A stretch of 64,000 nucleotides of DNA. It comes from Nocardioides sp. ChNu-153 (GTDB taxonomy: Bacteria; Actinomycetota; Actinomycetes; Propionibacteriales; Nocardioidaceae). Below, piece by piece: positions 48,187-57,456 of the stretch (position 1 is its first letter; every line of letters begins with the position of its first letter). The notes under the pieces are model-generated. The model had not been told where the DNA came from. It did not search any database and saw only the letters and a program-made list of their open reading frames with translations. Position numbers and translations under genes: made by a program. The DNA is taken from the NCBI RefSeq assembly GCF_030466625.1, contig NZ_JADEVT010000003.1:1-64000 (forward strand), in the 5' to 3' direction.

Positions 48187-50700
48187 ATGAGCCGCGCCCC
48201 CCGCCCGCCGCACCGCTGGGCGGCGTACGCCGTCAGCCTCGCCGTCGCGCTGACCGTCACCGTCGCGCCCGCGGCGACCACCACCCCCGCGGCGGCCGCC
48301 ACCACCGGCACTCCCGCCGCCGCGCCCGCCGCCGCGAGCGCCACCCTCCCCAGCGGCTGGACGCCGCGCGGCGAGGACCACCCCGCCACGGTCACGCAGC
48401 GCGACCTCGAGATCCCGGTCTCCGACGGCACCGTGCTGCGCGGCGACCTCGTGCTCCCGGCCGATGCGGACGGCACCGCCGTGCCCGGCCGGTTCCCCGT
48501 GGTCGTCACCATCACGGCGTACAACAAGTCGGCCTCGGGTGCCTCCGACCTCGCCGGGTCGGGCGCGGACTACCTCGTGAAGCGCGGCTACGCCCAGCTC
48601 ACCGTCGACGCCCGCGGCACGGGCGGCTCCGCCGGCACGTGGGGGGCGTTCAGCGCCCGCGAGAACCAGGACGCCGCCGAGATCGTCGCCTGGGCCACCT
48701 CCCTCGACCGCCCCTGGAGCAACGGCTCGGCGGCGATGCGCGGCCCGTCGTACATGGGCATCAACCAGGTCTTCGCGGCGGCCGGGAAGCCGGCCGGCCT
48801 GAAGGCGCTCTTCCCGCAGGTGCCCGCGGCCGACGTCTACCGCGACGTCGTGGCCTCCGGCGGCCAGCTCGACGTCGGCTTCATCCCGCTGTGGATGGGG
48901 CTCGTGACGGGCACCGGGATCATCCCGCCCGCCTACGGCGCCACCGACCCCGCCGCAGCGCTCGGCACCGTCTTCTCCCACCTCACGGCGGCCGCCACCT
49001 TCTCGGCGCCGCTGCTGCTGGGCTCGCTGCTCGGGGGCGAGACGGCGTACGACGGCCCGTTCTACCGCGAGCGCTCCCCCATCGAGGTCATCGACCAGGT
49101 GGACGTGCCGACGTTCCTCGTCGGCGGCCAGCACGACCTCTTCCAGCGCGGCACGCCGCTGCTCTTCGAGGACCTGCGCAGCCGCGGGGTGCCGACCAAG
49201 ATGATCTTCGGCCCCTGGAACCACCTCGAGGGATCCTCGGGCGAGGGCGTCGCCGACGCCGGCTACGGCACCCTCGACGAGCTGCAGCTGCGGTGGTTCG
49301 ACCACCACGTCCGCGGCATCCCGGACCCCGGCCTCGACACCGACATCGCGCCGCTCACCTACTACGAGCAGAACGCCGACACGTGGCGCCAGGCGCAGGA
49401 CTGGATCGGCGACAACCTCGACGCCACCACGTTCCGGCTCTCGGGCGGGGCCACCGCCGGCGGACTCGCGAACGGCACGCTCACCACCGGTGACGCCGCC
49501 CCGGGCACCGCCGTCGTGCCGCCCGTGCCCGTCGCCGGCCTCTGCAGCCGCTCGACCGACCAGTGGACCGCCGGGCTCCCGAGCCAGGTCCTCGCCGACC
49601 TGCCGTGCTTCAGCGACAACCGCGCCAACGACCTCGCCGGCGTCGTGTGGGACACCGAGCCGCTCACCGAGCCGCTCCGCTTCCAGGGCCCGCTCAACGC
49701 CCGGCTGCACACCTCGACGCCCGCCGGTGACGGCACGCTGTCGGTCGCGGTCTCCTCGGTCGCCCCCGACGGCACCGTCCACCGCATCACCGGCGGCTGG
49801 CAGGTGATCAGCCACCGCGCGCTCGACGAGACCCGCAGCCGCTACCTCGACGGCGAGCTGATCCAGGCCCACCACCCCTTCACCGCGGAGGCGAAGCAAC
49901 GGGCCGCCGCCGACGAGGTCGTGCCCGTCGACGTCGAGATCTTCCCGACCGGCGCCCAGGTGCCGGCCGGCCACCGGCTGCGCCTGGCCGTGCAGGCCTT
50001 CGACGTGCCCCACCTGCTCCCGGTGCTGCCCGACCTCGTCCCGACGCTCGTCCCGATGACCATCCACACGTCCGCCGAGCACCCCTCGGTGCTCACCGTG
50101 CCGGAGGTCGAGCCGTTCGCGACCTCGACGTACGTCCGGCTCGCCGAGACCTCCACCCCGGCCGGCGCCGGTACGACGGCCCGCGTCGCCGTGGGCACCA
50201 CCGGCTTCGGCGCGCCCCAGGGGTCGGTGCGGGTCACGGTCGACGGCCGTCCCGTCGCCGACGTGCCGCTCGCCGGCGGCCGGGCCGACGTCCCCCTCCC
50301 GGCCGGTACGGCGGCGGGCACCCACGTGGTGCGCGCGACGTACTCCGGGAGCGAGGTCGCGGCCCCGTCGGAGCGGTCGGCGACGTGGACCGTGCGCCCG
50401 CCGGCCCAGCAGGCGACGCGCACCTACGTGCGCCTCGACGCGAACCCGACGCTGCGCGGGGGCGTGAACCGCGTGCGGTTCGCCGTGGCCCGGGCCGACG
50501 GCTCGCCGGCGACGGGCCGGGTGCGCGTGCTGCTCGACGGGGTGCGCCTGCGCGACGTCGCGCTGGTCGACGGCTACGGCACGCTCGGCCTGCCGGGCCA
50601 GCAGCGCACCGGGGGGCACGCCGTGCAGGTCACCTACTTCGGCGACGCGCGGGGCCAGGCGTCGGTGGGGCGCACCACCTGGACGGTGCGCCCCCGCTGA
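48187..50700 (+). CDS. Secreted CocE/NonD-type alpha/beta hydrolase with Ig-like repeats
   Basis: 837 residues. Signal peptide (RWAAYAVSLAVALTVTVAPA), then an X-Pro dipeptidyl-peptidase S15-like catalytic domain: nucleophile Ser in RGPSYMGINQ, Asp in VGGQHDLFQRG, His in GPWNHLEGSSG. A jelly-roll C-terminal domain follows (DLAGVVWDTEPLTEPLRFQGPL to PTLVPMTIHT), and finally two Ig-like repeats of about 90 residues, each starting TYVRL and ending TWTVRP. Related enzymes cleave esters or proline dipeptides; the extracellular substrate is unknown. ATG 48187 lies 5 bases after AGGAG, which favours it over GTG 48181. Confidence 0.87.
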   Translation: MSRAPRPPHRWAAYAVSLAVALTVTVAPAATTTPAAAATTGTPAAAPAAASATLPSGWTPRGEDHPATVTQRDLEIPVSDGTVLRGDLVLPADADGTAVPGRFPVVVTITAYNKSASGASDLAGSGADYLVKRGYAQLTVDARGTGGSAGTWGAFSARENQDAAEIVAWATSLDRPWSNGSAAMRGPSYMGINQVFAAAGKPAGLKALFPQVPAADVYRDVVASGGQLDVGFIPLWMGLVTGTGIIPPAYGATDPAAALGTVFSHLTAAATFSAPLLLGSLLGGETAYDGPFYRERSPIEVIDQVDVPTFLVGGQHDLFQRGTPLLFEDLRSRGVPTKMIFGPWNHLEGSSGEGVADAGYGTLDELQLRWFDHHVRGIPDPGLDTDIAPLTYYEQNADTWRQAQDWIGDNLDATTFRLSGGATAGGLANGTLTTGDAAPGTAVVPPVPVAGLCSRSTDQWTAGLPSQVLADLPCFSDNRANDLAGVVWDTEPLTEPLRFQGPLNARLHTSTPAGDGTLSVAVSSVAPDGTVHRITGGWQVISHRALDETRSRYLDGELIQAHHPFTAEAKQRAAADEVVPVDVEIFPTGAQVPAGHRLRLAVQAFDVPHLLPVLPDLVPTLVPMTIHTSAEHPSVLTVPEVEPFATSTYVRLAETSTPAGAGTTARVAVGTTGFGAPQGSVRVTVDGRPVADVPLAGGRADVPLPAGTAAGTHVVRATYSGSEVAAPSERSATWTVRPPAQQATRTYVRLDANPTLRGGVNRVRFAVARADGSPATGRVRVLLDGVRLRDVALVDGYGTLGLPGQQRTGGHAVQVTYFGDARGQASVGRTTWTVRPR

Positions 50701-50709
50701 CGGCGAGCG

Positions 50710-51681
50710 TCAGGCCTTCATGGCGACGCCCTCGCGCCAGTAGCCCATGAACGCGACCTGGTGGCGGTCGATGCCGAGGTCCTTCACGAGGGCGCGGCGC
50801 AGGCCGGTGACGACCTTGGACTCGCCGGCGATCCAGGCGTAGAGCCCGGCGTAGGGCCCCTCCACGGGGCCGTCGCCGCTGACCTCCTCGCCCGAGGAGG
50901 AGTACGCCGGGGTCTCCCACAGGTTGGGGTCGATCTCCTCGTCGGCCACGACGAGGTCCGCCGCCGCGGCGAGCACGCGGGCGTGGTCCTCGGCCGTGCG
51001 GTCGAGGCGCTCGAGCACCCGCACGCGCAGCTCGTCGCCGCGCGGGGCGCCGTCGCGCGGCAGCCACACGACCTCCACGCCGGGCGGTCCGACGACGTCG
51101 TCCAGCACGTCGTCGCGGTGCGGCACCTCGACGAAGGCCACGCCGCGGGCGTCGGCCGGCAGGTCGCGCAGCACGCCGTACACGGCCGGCAGGGCGGTCT
51201 CGTCGCCGACGATCATCAGGTCGGTGGCGTCGCCGGGCGCCCACTCGATGCCGCCGAAGAAGTGGCCGCGGCGCGGGGCGAGCACGATGACGCGGTCACC
51301 CACGGTCGCCGAGCGCGCCCAGTCGTTGCCCGGCCCGGTGGCCTCGCCGTGCTCCCCCGGGTCGTGCACCACGATGTCGACGACGAGGCGGGTGTCCGTG
51401 CCCTCGCCGACGACGTCGCGCACCGTGTAGGTCCGCACGCAGCCGCGCTCGTCCTCGGGCAGCGCGAGCCACGCCTGGTACCAGGTGTCGTCCGACGGGA
51501 TCGGCGGCAGCGGGCAGCCCGGCGACGGGAAGATCAGCTTGAACCGCTGGTCCAGCCACGGGCCGTCGGTGCCGAGGTCGGCCAGCTCGTCGGCCCCCAG
51601 CTCGACCCGCACGAAGGACGGCGAGACCCGCCGTACCGCGCGGACCTCCACCTCGGCCAGGACCAGGGACTGCTCGCTCAC
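50710..51681 (-). CDS. Siderophore-interacting flavoprotein reductase (ViuB/SIP type)
   Basis: 323 residues. N-terminal FAD-binding barrel (RTYTVRDVVGE, where RxYT contacts flavin; GPGNDWARSATVGDRVIVLAPRRG), then an NAD(P)-like domain (LMIVGDETALPAVYGVLRDLP) and the terminal AWIAGESKVVTGLRRALVKD block. It reduces ferric siderophore in the cytoplasm, releasing Fe(II). The GTG start at 51681 overlaps the ATPase stop (GTGA) and is preceded by GAGGAG. Last gene of the iron operon. Confidence 0.93.
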   Translation of the reverse strand: MSEQSLVLAEVEVRAVRRVSPSFVRVELGADELADLGTDGPWLDQRFKLIFPSPGCPLPPIPSDDTWYQAWLALPEDERGCVRTYTVRDVVGEGTDTRLVVDIVVHDPGEHGEATGPGNDWARSATVGDRVIVLAPRRGHFFGGIEWAPGDATDLMIVGDETALPAVYGVLRDLPADARGVAFVEVPHRDDVLDDVVGPPGVEVVWLPRDGAPRGDELRVRVLERLDRTAEDHARVLAAAADLVVADEEIDPNLWETPAYSSSGEEVSGDGPVEGPYAGLYAWIAGESKVVTGLRRALVKDLGIDRHQVAFMGYWREGVAMKA

Positions 51682-52601
51682 GACGACTCCTCGTTGTGCG
51701 GGTGGGACCCGACGCCGGCCGGTACGGCGGGCTCGTGCTCGGGCTCGTGCTCGGGGTAGCCGGCCGGGGCCGGCGGGTGGACGGCGCGCCCGAGGTGGCG
51801 GCCCACCGGCACGACGAGGGGCGTGTGGGAGACCGGGTCGGGGATGACGCGGCTCTCCAGGCCGAAGACGTCGCGCACGACGGCCTCCGTGACGACCTCG
51901 TGGGGGCCGCCCTCCGCCACGATGCGGCCCTGCTTCATGGCGACCAGGTGGTCGGCGTACCGGGCGGACAGGTTCAGGTCGTGGAGCACCATGACGATCG
52001 TCGTCCCGGAGCGCGCGTTGAGGTCGGCGAGCAGGTCGAGCATCTCGACCTGGTGGGCGACGTCGAGGTACGTCGTGGGCTCGTCCAGCAGCAGCAGGTC
52101 CGTGCCCTGCGCCAGCGCCATCGCGATCCAGACGCGCTGGCGCTGCCCGCCCGACAGCTCGTCGACGACGCGCTCGGCGAGCTCGGTGGTGTCGGTGAGC
52201 GCGAGCGCCTCGGCGACCGCGCGGTCGTCCTCGTGCCCCCAGCGGCGCAGCGCTCCCTGGTGGGGGTGCCGGCCGCGGCCGACGAGGTCGACGACGGTCA
52301 CGCCCTCCGGCGCGATGGGGTTCTGCGGGAGCAGGCCGAGGGTGCGCGCCACCTGCTTGGTGGGCAGCGAGTGCACGGCCTGCCCGTCGAGCAGCACGGC
52401 GCCGCCGCGGGGGCGCAGCAGGCGGGCCATGCCGCGCAGCAGGGTCGACTTGCCGCAGCCGTTGCCGCCCACGATCACGGTGACCTGGCCGTCGGGCACC
52501 GCGACCGTGAGGTCGTGCACGATCGTGCGGTCGTCGTAGCCGAGCGAGACCCCGTCGGCGTACAGGCGCGTGGGCGCGGCCTGGGTCCTTGCCGCGGTCA
52601 T
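51678..52601 (-). CDS. Ferric-siderophore ABC transporter ATPase (FepC/FecE-like)
   Basis: 307 residues. Walker A VGGNGCGKSTLLRGMA, Q-loop LLPQNPIAPE, signature ELSGGQRQRVWIAMAL, Walker B LLLLDEPTTYLD, H-loop VLHDLNLSARYAD. The C-terminal 40 residues are a His/Glu/Pro-rich extension (EHEPEHEP; GSHPHNEES) that could bind metal. ATG 52601, behind AAGGAG, overlaps the permease stop by 4 bases. The extended frame upstream is a shadow of the permease. Confidence 0.93.
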   Translation of the reverse strand: MTAARTQAAPTRLYADGVSLGYDDRTIVHDLTVAVPDGQVTVIVGGNGCGKSTLLRGMARLLRPRGGAVLLDGQAVHSLPTKQVARTLGLLPQNPIAPEGVTVVDLVGRGRHPHQGALRRWGHEDDRAVAEALALTDTTELAERVVDELSGGQRQRVWIAMALAQGTDLLLLDEPTTYLDVAHQVEMLDLLADLNARSGTTIVMVLHDLNLSARYADHLVAMKQGRIVAEGGPHEVVTEAVVRDVFGLESRVIPDPVSHTPLVVPVGRHLGRAVHPPAPAGYPEHEPEHEPAVPAGVGSHPHNEESS

Positions 52602-53668
52602 CGCGGACTCCTTCCGGATGCGCCCCGGGCCATGAGCCAGAGCAGGAACGGTGCGCCGACGGCGCCGGTGAGCACGCCGGCCGGCACGTTGACGGTGCCG
52701 ATGAGGTACTGCCCCGTGAAGTCCGCGGCGAGCAGCAGGGCGGCGCCGACGAGCGCCGCGCCGACGATGCTCGTGCGGCCCGCGTTCAGGCCGCGCGCGA
52801 TGGGCCCCGAGAGGAAGGCGAGGAACGAGACGGGCCCGGCCCCTGCCACGCCGGCGGCCACGAGCAGCACCGCGACGAGCATGAGGAGCTCCGCGCGCCG
52901 GGAGGTGACGCCGAGGCCCGTGGCCGCGTCGGCGCCGAGCTCCGTGATGCGCAGCGAGCGCGCCGACCACCACAGCACCGGCAGGAGCACGACCAGGACG
53001 ACGACGAGCACCCGCACCTCGGGCCAGCCCGAGCCGGCCACGCTGCCGGTCAGCCAACGAAGCGCGAGCTGGGCGTCCCACACGGCGGCGCGGGTGAAGA
53101 GGTAGTGCACCACCGAGAGCAGGGCGGCGGACAGGCCGACGCCGACGAGCACGAGGCGGTAGCTGCCGATCCCGCCCGCGACCCAGCGCACGGCGAGGGC
53201 GGTGAGCACCGCGCCGACGGCGGCGGCGAGGGCCACGACGTCGCTGCGCAGGCCGAGGGCGAGCAGCGCGAAGACCGCCGCGGCGCTCGCGCCCGTGCTG
53301 ATGCCGACGATGTCGGGGCTGGCCAGCGGGTTGCGCAGCACGGTCTGGAAGACGGCGCCGCCCGCGCCGAAGCACAGCCCGACGCACAGCGCCGCGAGGG
53401 CGCGCGGCAGCTTCTGCTCGAGCATGAGGAACTCGGCCGTGGGCCGGTCGATGCCGACGCCGGCGATGATCCGCGCGGCGTCGGGGAACGTGTACGTGTA
53501 GTCGCCGAGCAGCAGGTTCACCACGAGCGCGGTGAGGGCGGCCGCGCCGGTGCCGGCCACGACGAGGGCGTGGCGGCGGCGCGGGCCGCGCCGGGCCCGG
53601 CGCACGGCGGCCACGTCCGGTACGACGGCAGCCGGCGCCCCGACGGGGCGTTCGTCCACGGCGGTCAC
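52598..53668 (-). CDS. Ferric-siderophore ABC permease, second subunit (FecCD family)
   Basis: 356 residues, about 10 helices. FecCD hallmarks: KLPRALAALCVGLCFGAGGAVFQTVLRNPLASPDIVGISTGAS near residue 85-125 and GAGPVSFLAFLSGPIARGL with NVPAGVLTGAVGAPFLLWLM. GTG 53668 overlaps the stop of the first permease gene (GTGA). The two permeases would form a heterodimer. Confidence 0.93.
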   Translation of the reverse strand: MTAVDERPVGAPAAVVPDVAAVRRARRGPRRRHALVVAGTGAAALTALVVNLLLGDYTYTFPDAARIIAGVGIDRPTAEFLMLEQKLPRALAALCVGLCFGAGGAVFQTVLRNPLASPDIVGISTGASAAAVFALLALGLRSDVVALAAAVGAVLTALAVRWVAGGIGSYRLVLVGVGLSAALLSVVHYLFTRAAVWDAQLALRWLTGSVAGSGWPEVRVLVVVLVVLLPVLWWSARSLRITELGADAATGLGVTSRRAELLMLVAVLLVAAGVAGAGPVSFLAFLSGPIARGLNAGRTSIVGAALVGAALLLAADFTGQYLIGTVNVPAGVLTGAVGAPFLLWLMARGASGRSPR

Positions 53669-54729
53669 AGGCTGGCCAACCTTCCGCGACGGATCATCAG
53701 GATGAAGACGGGCGCGCCGATGACGGCGGTCATGACGCCGACCTGCACCTCGCCGGGCGGCAGCGCGAAGCGCCCGACGGTGTCGGCGACGACGAGGAGC
53801 AGCGCGCCCCAGGCCGCGCTGAGGGGCAGCACCTTGGCGTAGTCACCGCCCACCTGGCGGCGCACGAGGTGCGGCACGAGCAGGCCGAGGAAGGCGATGG
53901 GTCCGGCGAGGGCGACCGATCCGCCGATGAGCAGCATGACTGCGACGCCGACGAAGGCGCGGTCGCGGGCCAGGTTGCGGCCGAGGCCGCGGGCGAGCTC
54001 GTCGCCGAGCGCGAGGGCGTTGAGCACGCGCGCGCTGGCGAGCGCGATGACGATGCCGACGACCAGGAAGGGCGCGACCGTGAGGAAGGCGTCCGTCTGC
54101 TTGCCCGCGACGCTGCCCACCTGCCAGGCGCGGATCTGGTCGAGCGTCTCGCGGCTGGTGAGCAGGATGCCGGTCGTCCAGCTGGTGAGGGCGGCGGTGA
54201 GCGCCGCGCCGGCGATGACGAGCTTGGCCGGGGTGGCGCCGCCGCGACCGATGCTGGCCACGAGGTGCACGCCGAGGGCGGCCGCGCCCGCGCCCAGGAA
54301 GCCGAACCAGATGTAGCCGCCGAGCGAGCCGGCGCCGACGTAGGTGATGCCGGCGACCATCGCGAACGCGGCGCCGGCGTTGATGCCGAGGAGGGCCGAG
54401 TCGGCCAGGGGGTTGCGGGTCAGGCCCTGCAGGGCGGCCCCGGCGAGCCCGTAGGCCGCCCCGAGCAGCAGGCCCACCATCGTGCGCAGGAGCCGGGCGT
54501 CCATGACCGCGTGGTCGGGGTGGCCCGCGTCGAGGAGCGCGCGCGGGTCGACGGCGCGGTTGCCGATGCACAGCGACGCCAGGGTGGCGACGACGAGGGC
54601 CGCGACGCAGATCGCGGCACTCGTCGTCGTCCTCCAGCGTGGAGTCCGTGCCCGGCCGGCTGTGGCGGTCCGGCCGGGCAGGTCCGGGGAGTCCTCCGTC
54701 TCGGACGAGACGGTCGAGGACGTGGTCAT
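53665..54729 (-). CDS. Ferric-siderophore ABC permease, first subunit (FecCD family)
   Basis: 354 residues, about 10 helices. Contains RLLRTMVGLLLGAAYGLAGAALQGLTRNPLADSALLGINAGAA, GPIAFLGLLVPHLVR and PPGEVQVGVMTAVIGAPVFILMIRR. The Thr/Ser-rich N terminus of about 35 residues precedes helix 1. ATG 54729 is 7 bp downstream of the binding-protein stop, so it is the second gene of the operon. Confidence 0.93.
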   Translation of the reverse strand: MTTSSTVSSETEDSPDLPGRTATAGRARTPRWRTTTSAAICVAALVVATLASLCIGNRAVDPRALLDAGHPDHAVMDARLLRTMVGLLLGAAYGLAGAALQGLTRNPLADSALLGINAGAAFAMVAGITYVGAGSLGGYIWFGFLGAGAAALGVHLVASIGRGGATPAKLVIAGAALTAALTSWTTGILLTSRETLDQIRAWQVGSVAGKQTDAFLTVAPFLVVGIVIALASARVLNALALGDELARGLGRNLARDRAFVGVAVMLLIGGSVALAGPIAFLGLLVPHLVRRQVGGDYAKVLPLSAAWGALLLVVADTVGRFALPPGEVQVGVMTAVIGAPVFILMIRRGRLASL

Positions 54730-54736
54730 GGGGTGC

Positions 54737-55795
54737 TCAGTTGACCTGGGGGGTGCCGTCGATCGCCTGGGCGACCTTCGGGAGGAAGGCGTCGAGCGCG
54801 ACCGGGATGCCGAGCACCGACGGGAAGGAGAGACCCAGGGTGTCGTTGGGCTCGAGCGAGATCACGTAGTTCTCGTTCGCCACCGGCGGGATCTGCTGGG
54901 CCAGCGGGGTGGCCAGCAGCTGCTCGGCCTCCTCGGCGGAGTTGCCGTAGGCGATCATCACGTCGGCCTCGAGCTCGGCCGCGCGCTCCGAGGAGACGTC
55001 GAAGAAGAACGTCTCGGTGCCGGCCTCCTCGACGATCGCCGGGTTCGTCATGCCGAGCTCGGCGAGGATGCCGGGGCGGTTGTCGGTCTCGGTGTAGATG
55101 CTGACCTTCGACAGGTCCGTCGGGTAGAAGAACGTCCACAGGAAGGACGCGCCCTCGACCTGCGGGTTCTCCTCGACGGCGGTGGCCATGGCCTCCTCGA
55201 CGTCGGCGGCGGCCTCCTCGGCCTGCTGCGTGCGGCCGAGGGCTTGGCCGACCATCTCGATCGACTGACGCCACGTGGTCGCCCACTGCGTGCCCGGGTA
55301 GCCGACGACGTCGATCCCGGCGTCGGTGAGGGTGTCGTAGTCGTCCTGCGTCAGGCCCGAGTTGGTGCCGATGACGACGTCGGGCTCCAGCGCGATGATC
55401 TCCGCGGTCGGGATGCCGTCGGTGACGTCGAGCAGCTGCGGCTCCTCGGCGCCGTCGATCTCGGCCAGCGCCTCGTCGAACCAGTCGGTGCGACCCTCGG
55501 CGTTGCCGCCCCAGCTCATCTTCTCGATCGCGATCGGGGCGACACCGAGGGCGACGGCGTTCTCGCCGTCCACGCCGAGGGTGACGACCTTCTCGGGCTC
55601 GTCCTCGATCGTGACGTCACCGAAGCTCGTGGCGATCGTGACGGGGAACGCGTCGGCCTCCGCCGTCGTGTTGGCCGTCGACTCGCCGGCGGAGTCGGCG
55701 TCGGAGGAACCGGTGGAGCAGGCGGTGAGGCCGAGCAGGGCCACGCCGGCCGCAGCCGCGAGGGCCGTGGAGCGGCGCAGGGAGGGGAGAGACAA
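54737..55795 (-). CDS. Ferric-siderophore-binding lipoprotein
   Basis: 352 residues. Signal peptide with lipobox LLGLTAC (Cys near residue 26), Ser/Thr-rich acidic linker, then a FepB/FhuD-like binding protein (EKVVTLGVDGENAVALGV; IIALEPDVVIGTNSGLTQDDY; EADVMIAYGNSAEEAEQLL). TTG start at 55795 with GAAGGG upstream; it is the only start giving a proper basic signal-peptide N region. First gene of the five-gene iron operon, directly under the iron box. No siderophore biosynthesis genes are in the window, so it may use a xenosiderophore or one made elsewhere. Confidence 0.9.
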   Translation of the reverse strand: MSLPSLRRSTALAAAAGVALLGLTACSTGSSDADSAGESTANTTAEADAFPVTIATSFGDVTIEDEPEKVVTLGVDGENAVALGVAPIAIEKMSWGGNAEGRTDWFDEALAEIDGAEEPQLLDVTDGIPTAEIIALEPDVVIGTNSGLTQDDYDTLTDAGIDVVGYPGTQWATTWRQSIEMVGQALGRTQQAEEAAADVEEAMATAVEENPQVEGASFLWTFFYPTDLSKVSIYTETDNRPGILAELGMTNPAIVEEAGTETFFFDVSSERAAELEADVMIAYGNSAEEAEQLLATPLAQQIPPVANENYVISLEPNDTLGLSFPSVLGIPVALDAFLPKVAQAIDGTPQVN

Positions 55796-55842
55796 CGGAG
55801 TGCCCTTCGGGTGACGGGGGATGACAACCCGGCGGACGCTAC

Positions 55843-55861
55843 TAAGGTGTGCCTAACCTTG
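55843..55861 (-). promoter_or_regulatory. DtxR/IdeR-type iron box
   Basis: TAAGGTGTGCCTAACCTTG on the plus strand. It is a close match to the 19-bp DtxR/IdeR consensus and lies 48 bp upstream of the siderophore-binding lipoprotein start. Iron-loaded DtxR/IdeR would repress the whole operon. Confidence 0.8.
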
Positions 55862-55911
55862 GCAACTCCCCGTGACCCGGGTCTCACGCCCGCCCGCCCG
55901 GCGGGCGACGC

Positions 55912-56487
55912 TCAGATGGCCGTGCGGTGGAAGTTGAGGAACGACCGCGACGGCGTCGGGCCCCGCTGGCCCTGGTAGCGCGAGCCGTAGCGCGCGGAGC
56001 CGTACGGGTGCTCCGCCGCCGAGCTGAGCCGGAAGAAGCAGAGCTGGCCGATCTTCATCCCGGGCCACAGCTTGATGGGCAGGTTCGCCACGTTCGCCAG
56101 CTCGAGCGTCACGTGCCCCGTGAAGCCGGGGTCGATGAAGCCGGCGGTCGAGTGGGTCAGCAGGCCGAGGCGACCCAGGGACGACTTGCCCTCCAGCCGC
56201 GCAGCCACGTCGTCGGGCAGCCCCACGACCTCGTACGTCGAGCCGAGCACGAACTCGCCCGGGTGGAGGATGAACGGCTCGTCGCCGGTCACCTCGACCT
56301 CGCGGGTGAGGTCGGCCTGGTCCTCGGCCGGGTCGATGTGGGCGTGGAGGTGGTTGTCGAAGACCCGGAAGAACCGGTCGAGGCGCACGTCGACCGACGA
56401 CGGCTGCACCATGGCGGGTTCGAAGGGGTCCAGCGAGACGCGTCCGGCCTCGATCTCGGCCTGGATGTCGCGGTCGGAGAGCAGCAC
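55912..56487 (-). CDS. dcd: dCTP deaminase
   Basis: 191 residues, the usual actinobacterial length. It converts dCTP to dUTP, and in many actinobacteria directly to dUMP (bifunctional form). Motifs: [16 protein letters not shown] at the start, [16 protein letters not shown], catalytic [19 protein letters not shown], and C-terminal [14 protein letters not shown] closing the active site. The GTG start at 56487 has a TAGGTT -10 element 8-13 bases upstream, so the mRNA is probably leaderless. It is convergent with nothing: the iron operon lies downstream on the same strand. Confidence 0.95.
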   Translation of the reverse strand: MLLSDRDIQAEIEAGRVSLDPFEPAMVQPSSVDVRLDRFFRVFDNHLHAHIDPAEDQADLTREVEVTGDEPFILHPGEFVLGSTYEVVGLPDDVAARLEGKSSLGRLGLLTHSTAGFIDPGFTGHVTLELANVANLPIKLWPGMKIGQLCFFRLSSAAEHPYGSARYGSRYQGQRGPTPSRSFLNFHRTAI

Positions 56488-56554
56488 GGCGCCCAACCTA
56501 ACCCGGGACCGGCCCCCCGGAGGCGGCGCCCGCGCGCACCGGCACACTGGATGC

Positions 56555-57352
56555 GTGCCCAGCGAGACCGTCTTCCACCGTTACGTCGCCCTCGGCGACT
56601 CCTTCACCGAGGGCGTGGGCGACCACGACCCGACCCGCGCGAACGGCGTGCGCGGGTGGGCCGACCGGGTCGCGGAGGTGCTGGCGGCCCGCACCGACGA
56701 CTTCCGCTACGCCAACCTCGCGATCCGCGGCCGCAAGCTGCTGGGCATCGTCGAGGAGCAGGTGCAGCCCGCGATCGACCTCCGGCCCGACCTCGTCACG
56801 GTGTACGCCGGCGCCAACGACATCGTCCGCCCGAAGGTGGACCTCGACGCCCTGGCGGTCGTCTACGACGAGGCGGTCGGCCGCCTCGCCGCCACGGGGG
56901 CGCGGATCGTGCTCTTCACCGCGTTCGACCCGGGCAGCGGCGGCATCTACGCGCCCATCCGCGGACGCTTCGCCCTCTACAACGAGCACGTGCGCGAGAT
57001 CGCGGAGCGCCACGGCGCGACGATCGCCGACTCGTGGCGCATGGCCCGCCAGCTCCCCGCCGACCTGGCCTCCTCCGACGCCCGCCTGTGGGACGAGGAC
57101 CGGATGCACCTCGGCCCCGCCGGGCACCAGTTCGTCGCGATGATGGTGCTCGACGCGCTCGGGGTCCTCGAGCACGGGCTGGAGCCGCTCCCGCTGTCGG
57201 AGATCCCCGACGTACCCCGGCTCGCCAAGGTGCGCGCCGACCTCGACTGGACGCGCCGCTACCTCGGGCCGTGGGTCCACCGGCGGCTCACCGGCCGCTC
57301 GTCGGGGGACACGGTGGCCCCTCGGCGCCCCGGCCTCGCGCCGATCGAGTAG
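56555..57352 (+). CDS. SGNH/GDSL-type esterase
   Basis: 265 residues, cytosolic (no signal peptide). Block [14 protein letters not shown] with the nucleophile Ser, block II Gly in NLAIRGRKL, block [14 protein letters not shown] with Asn, block [18 protein letters not shown] with Asp and His. Start GTG 56555 gives a short N terminus. Divergent from dcd with 67 bp between starts. The C-terminal 60 residues are basic. The substrate (acetyl or acyl ester) is unknown. Confidence 0.9.
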   Translation: MPSETVFHRYVALGDSFTEGVGDHDPTRANGVRGWADRVAEVLAARTDDFRYANLAIRGRKLLGIVEEQVQPAIDLRPDLVTVYAGANDIVRPKVDLDALAVVYDEAVGRLAATGARIVLFTAFDPGSGGIYAPIRGRFALYNEHVREIAERHGATIADSWRMARQLPADLASSDARLWDEDRMHLGPAGHQFVAMMVLDALGVLEHGLEPLPLSEIPDVPRLAKVRADLDWTRRYLGPWVHRRLTGRSSGDTVAPRRPGLAPIE

Positions 57353-57380
57353 CATCGGCGGCGGCCGGTCACCTGGTCGT

Positions 57381-57456
57381 GCGGATGTAGCTCAGTTGGT
57401 AGAGCGCGACCTTCCCAAGGTCGATGTCGCGAGTTCGAGTCTCGTCATCCGCTCCA
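57381..57456 (+). tRNA. tRNA-Gly(CCC)
   Basis: 76 nt with encoded CCA. Acceptor GCGGATG pairs with CATCCGC (57446-57452), discriminator T 57453, CCA 57454-57456. D-arm GCTC/GAGC, anticodon stem CGACC/GGTCG with loop TTCCCAA, so anticodon CCC (57414-57416) reading GGG. T-arm has the GTTCGAG loop. The last A of the CCA is also the first base of the next gene's start codon. Confidence 0.97.

Noticed and set aside
47935-50619. 894-codon open frame antisense to the secreted hydrolase
   Set aside because: Composition is Arg/Gly/His/Val repeats typical of a codon-bias shadow; the plus-strand gene has signal peptide, catalytic triad and ribosome-binding site.
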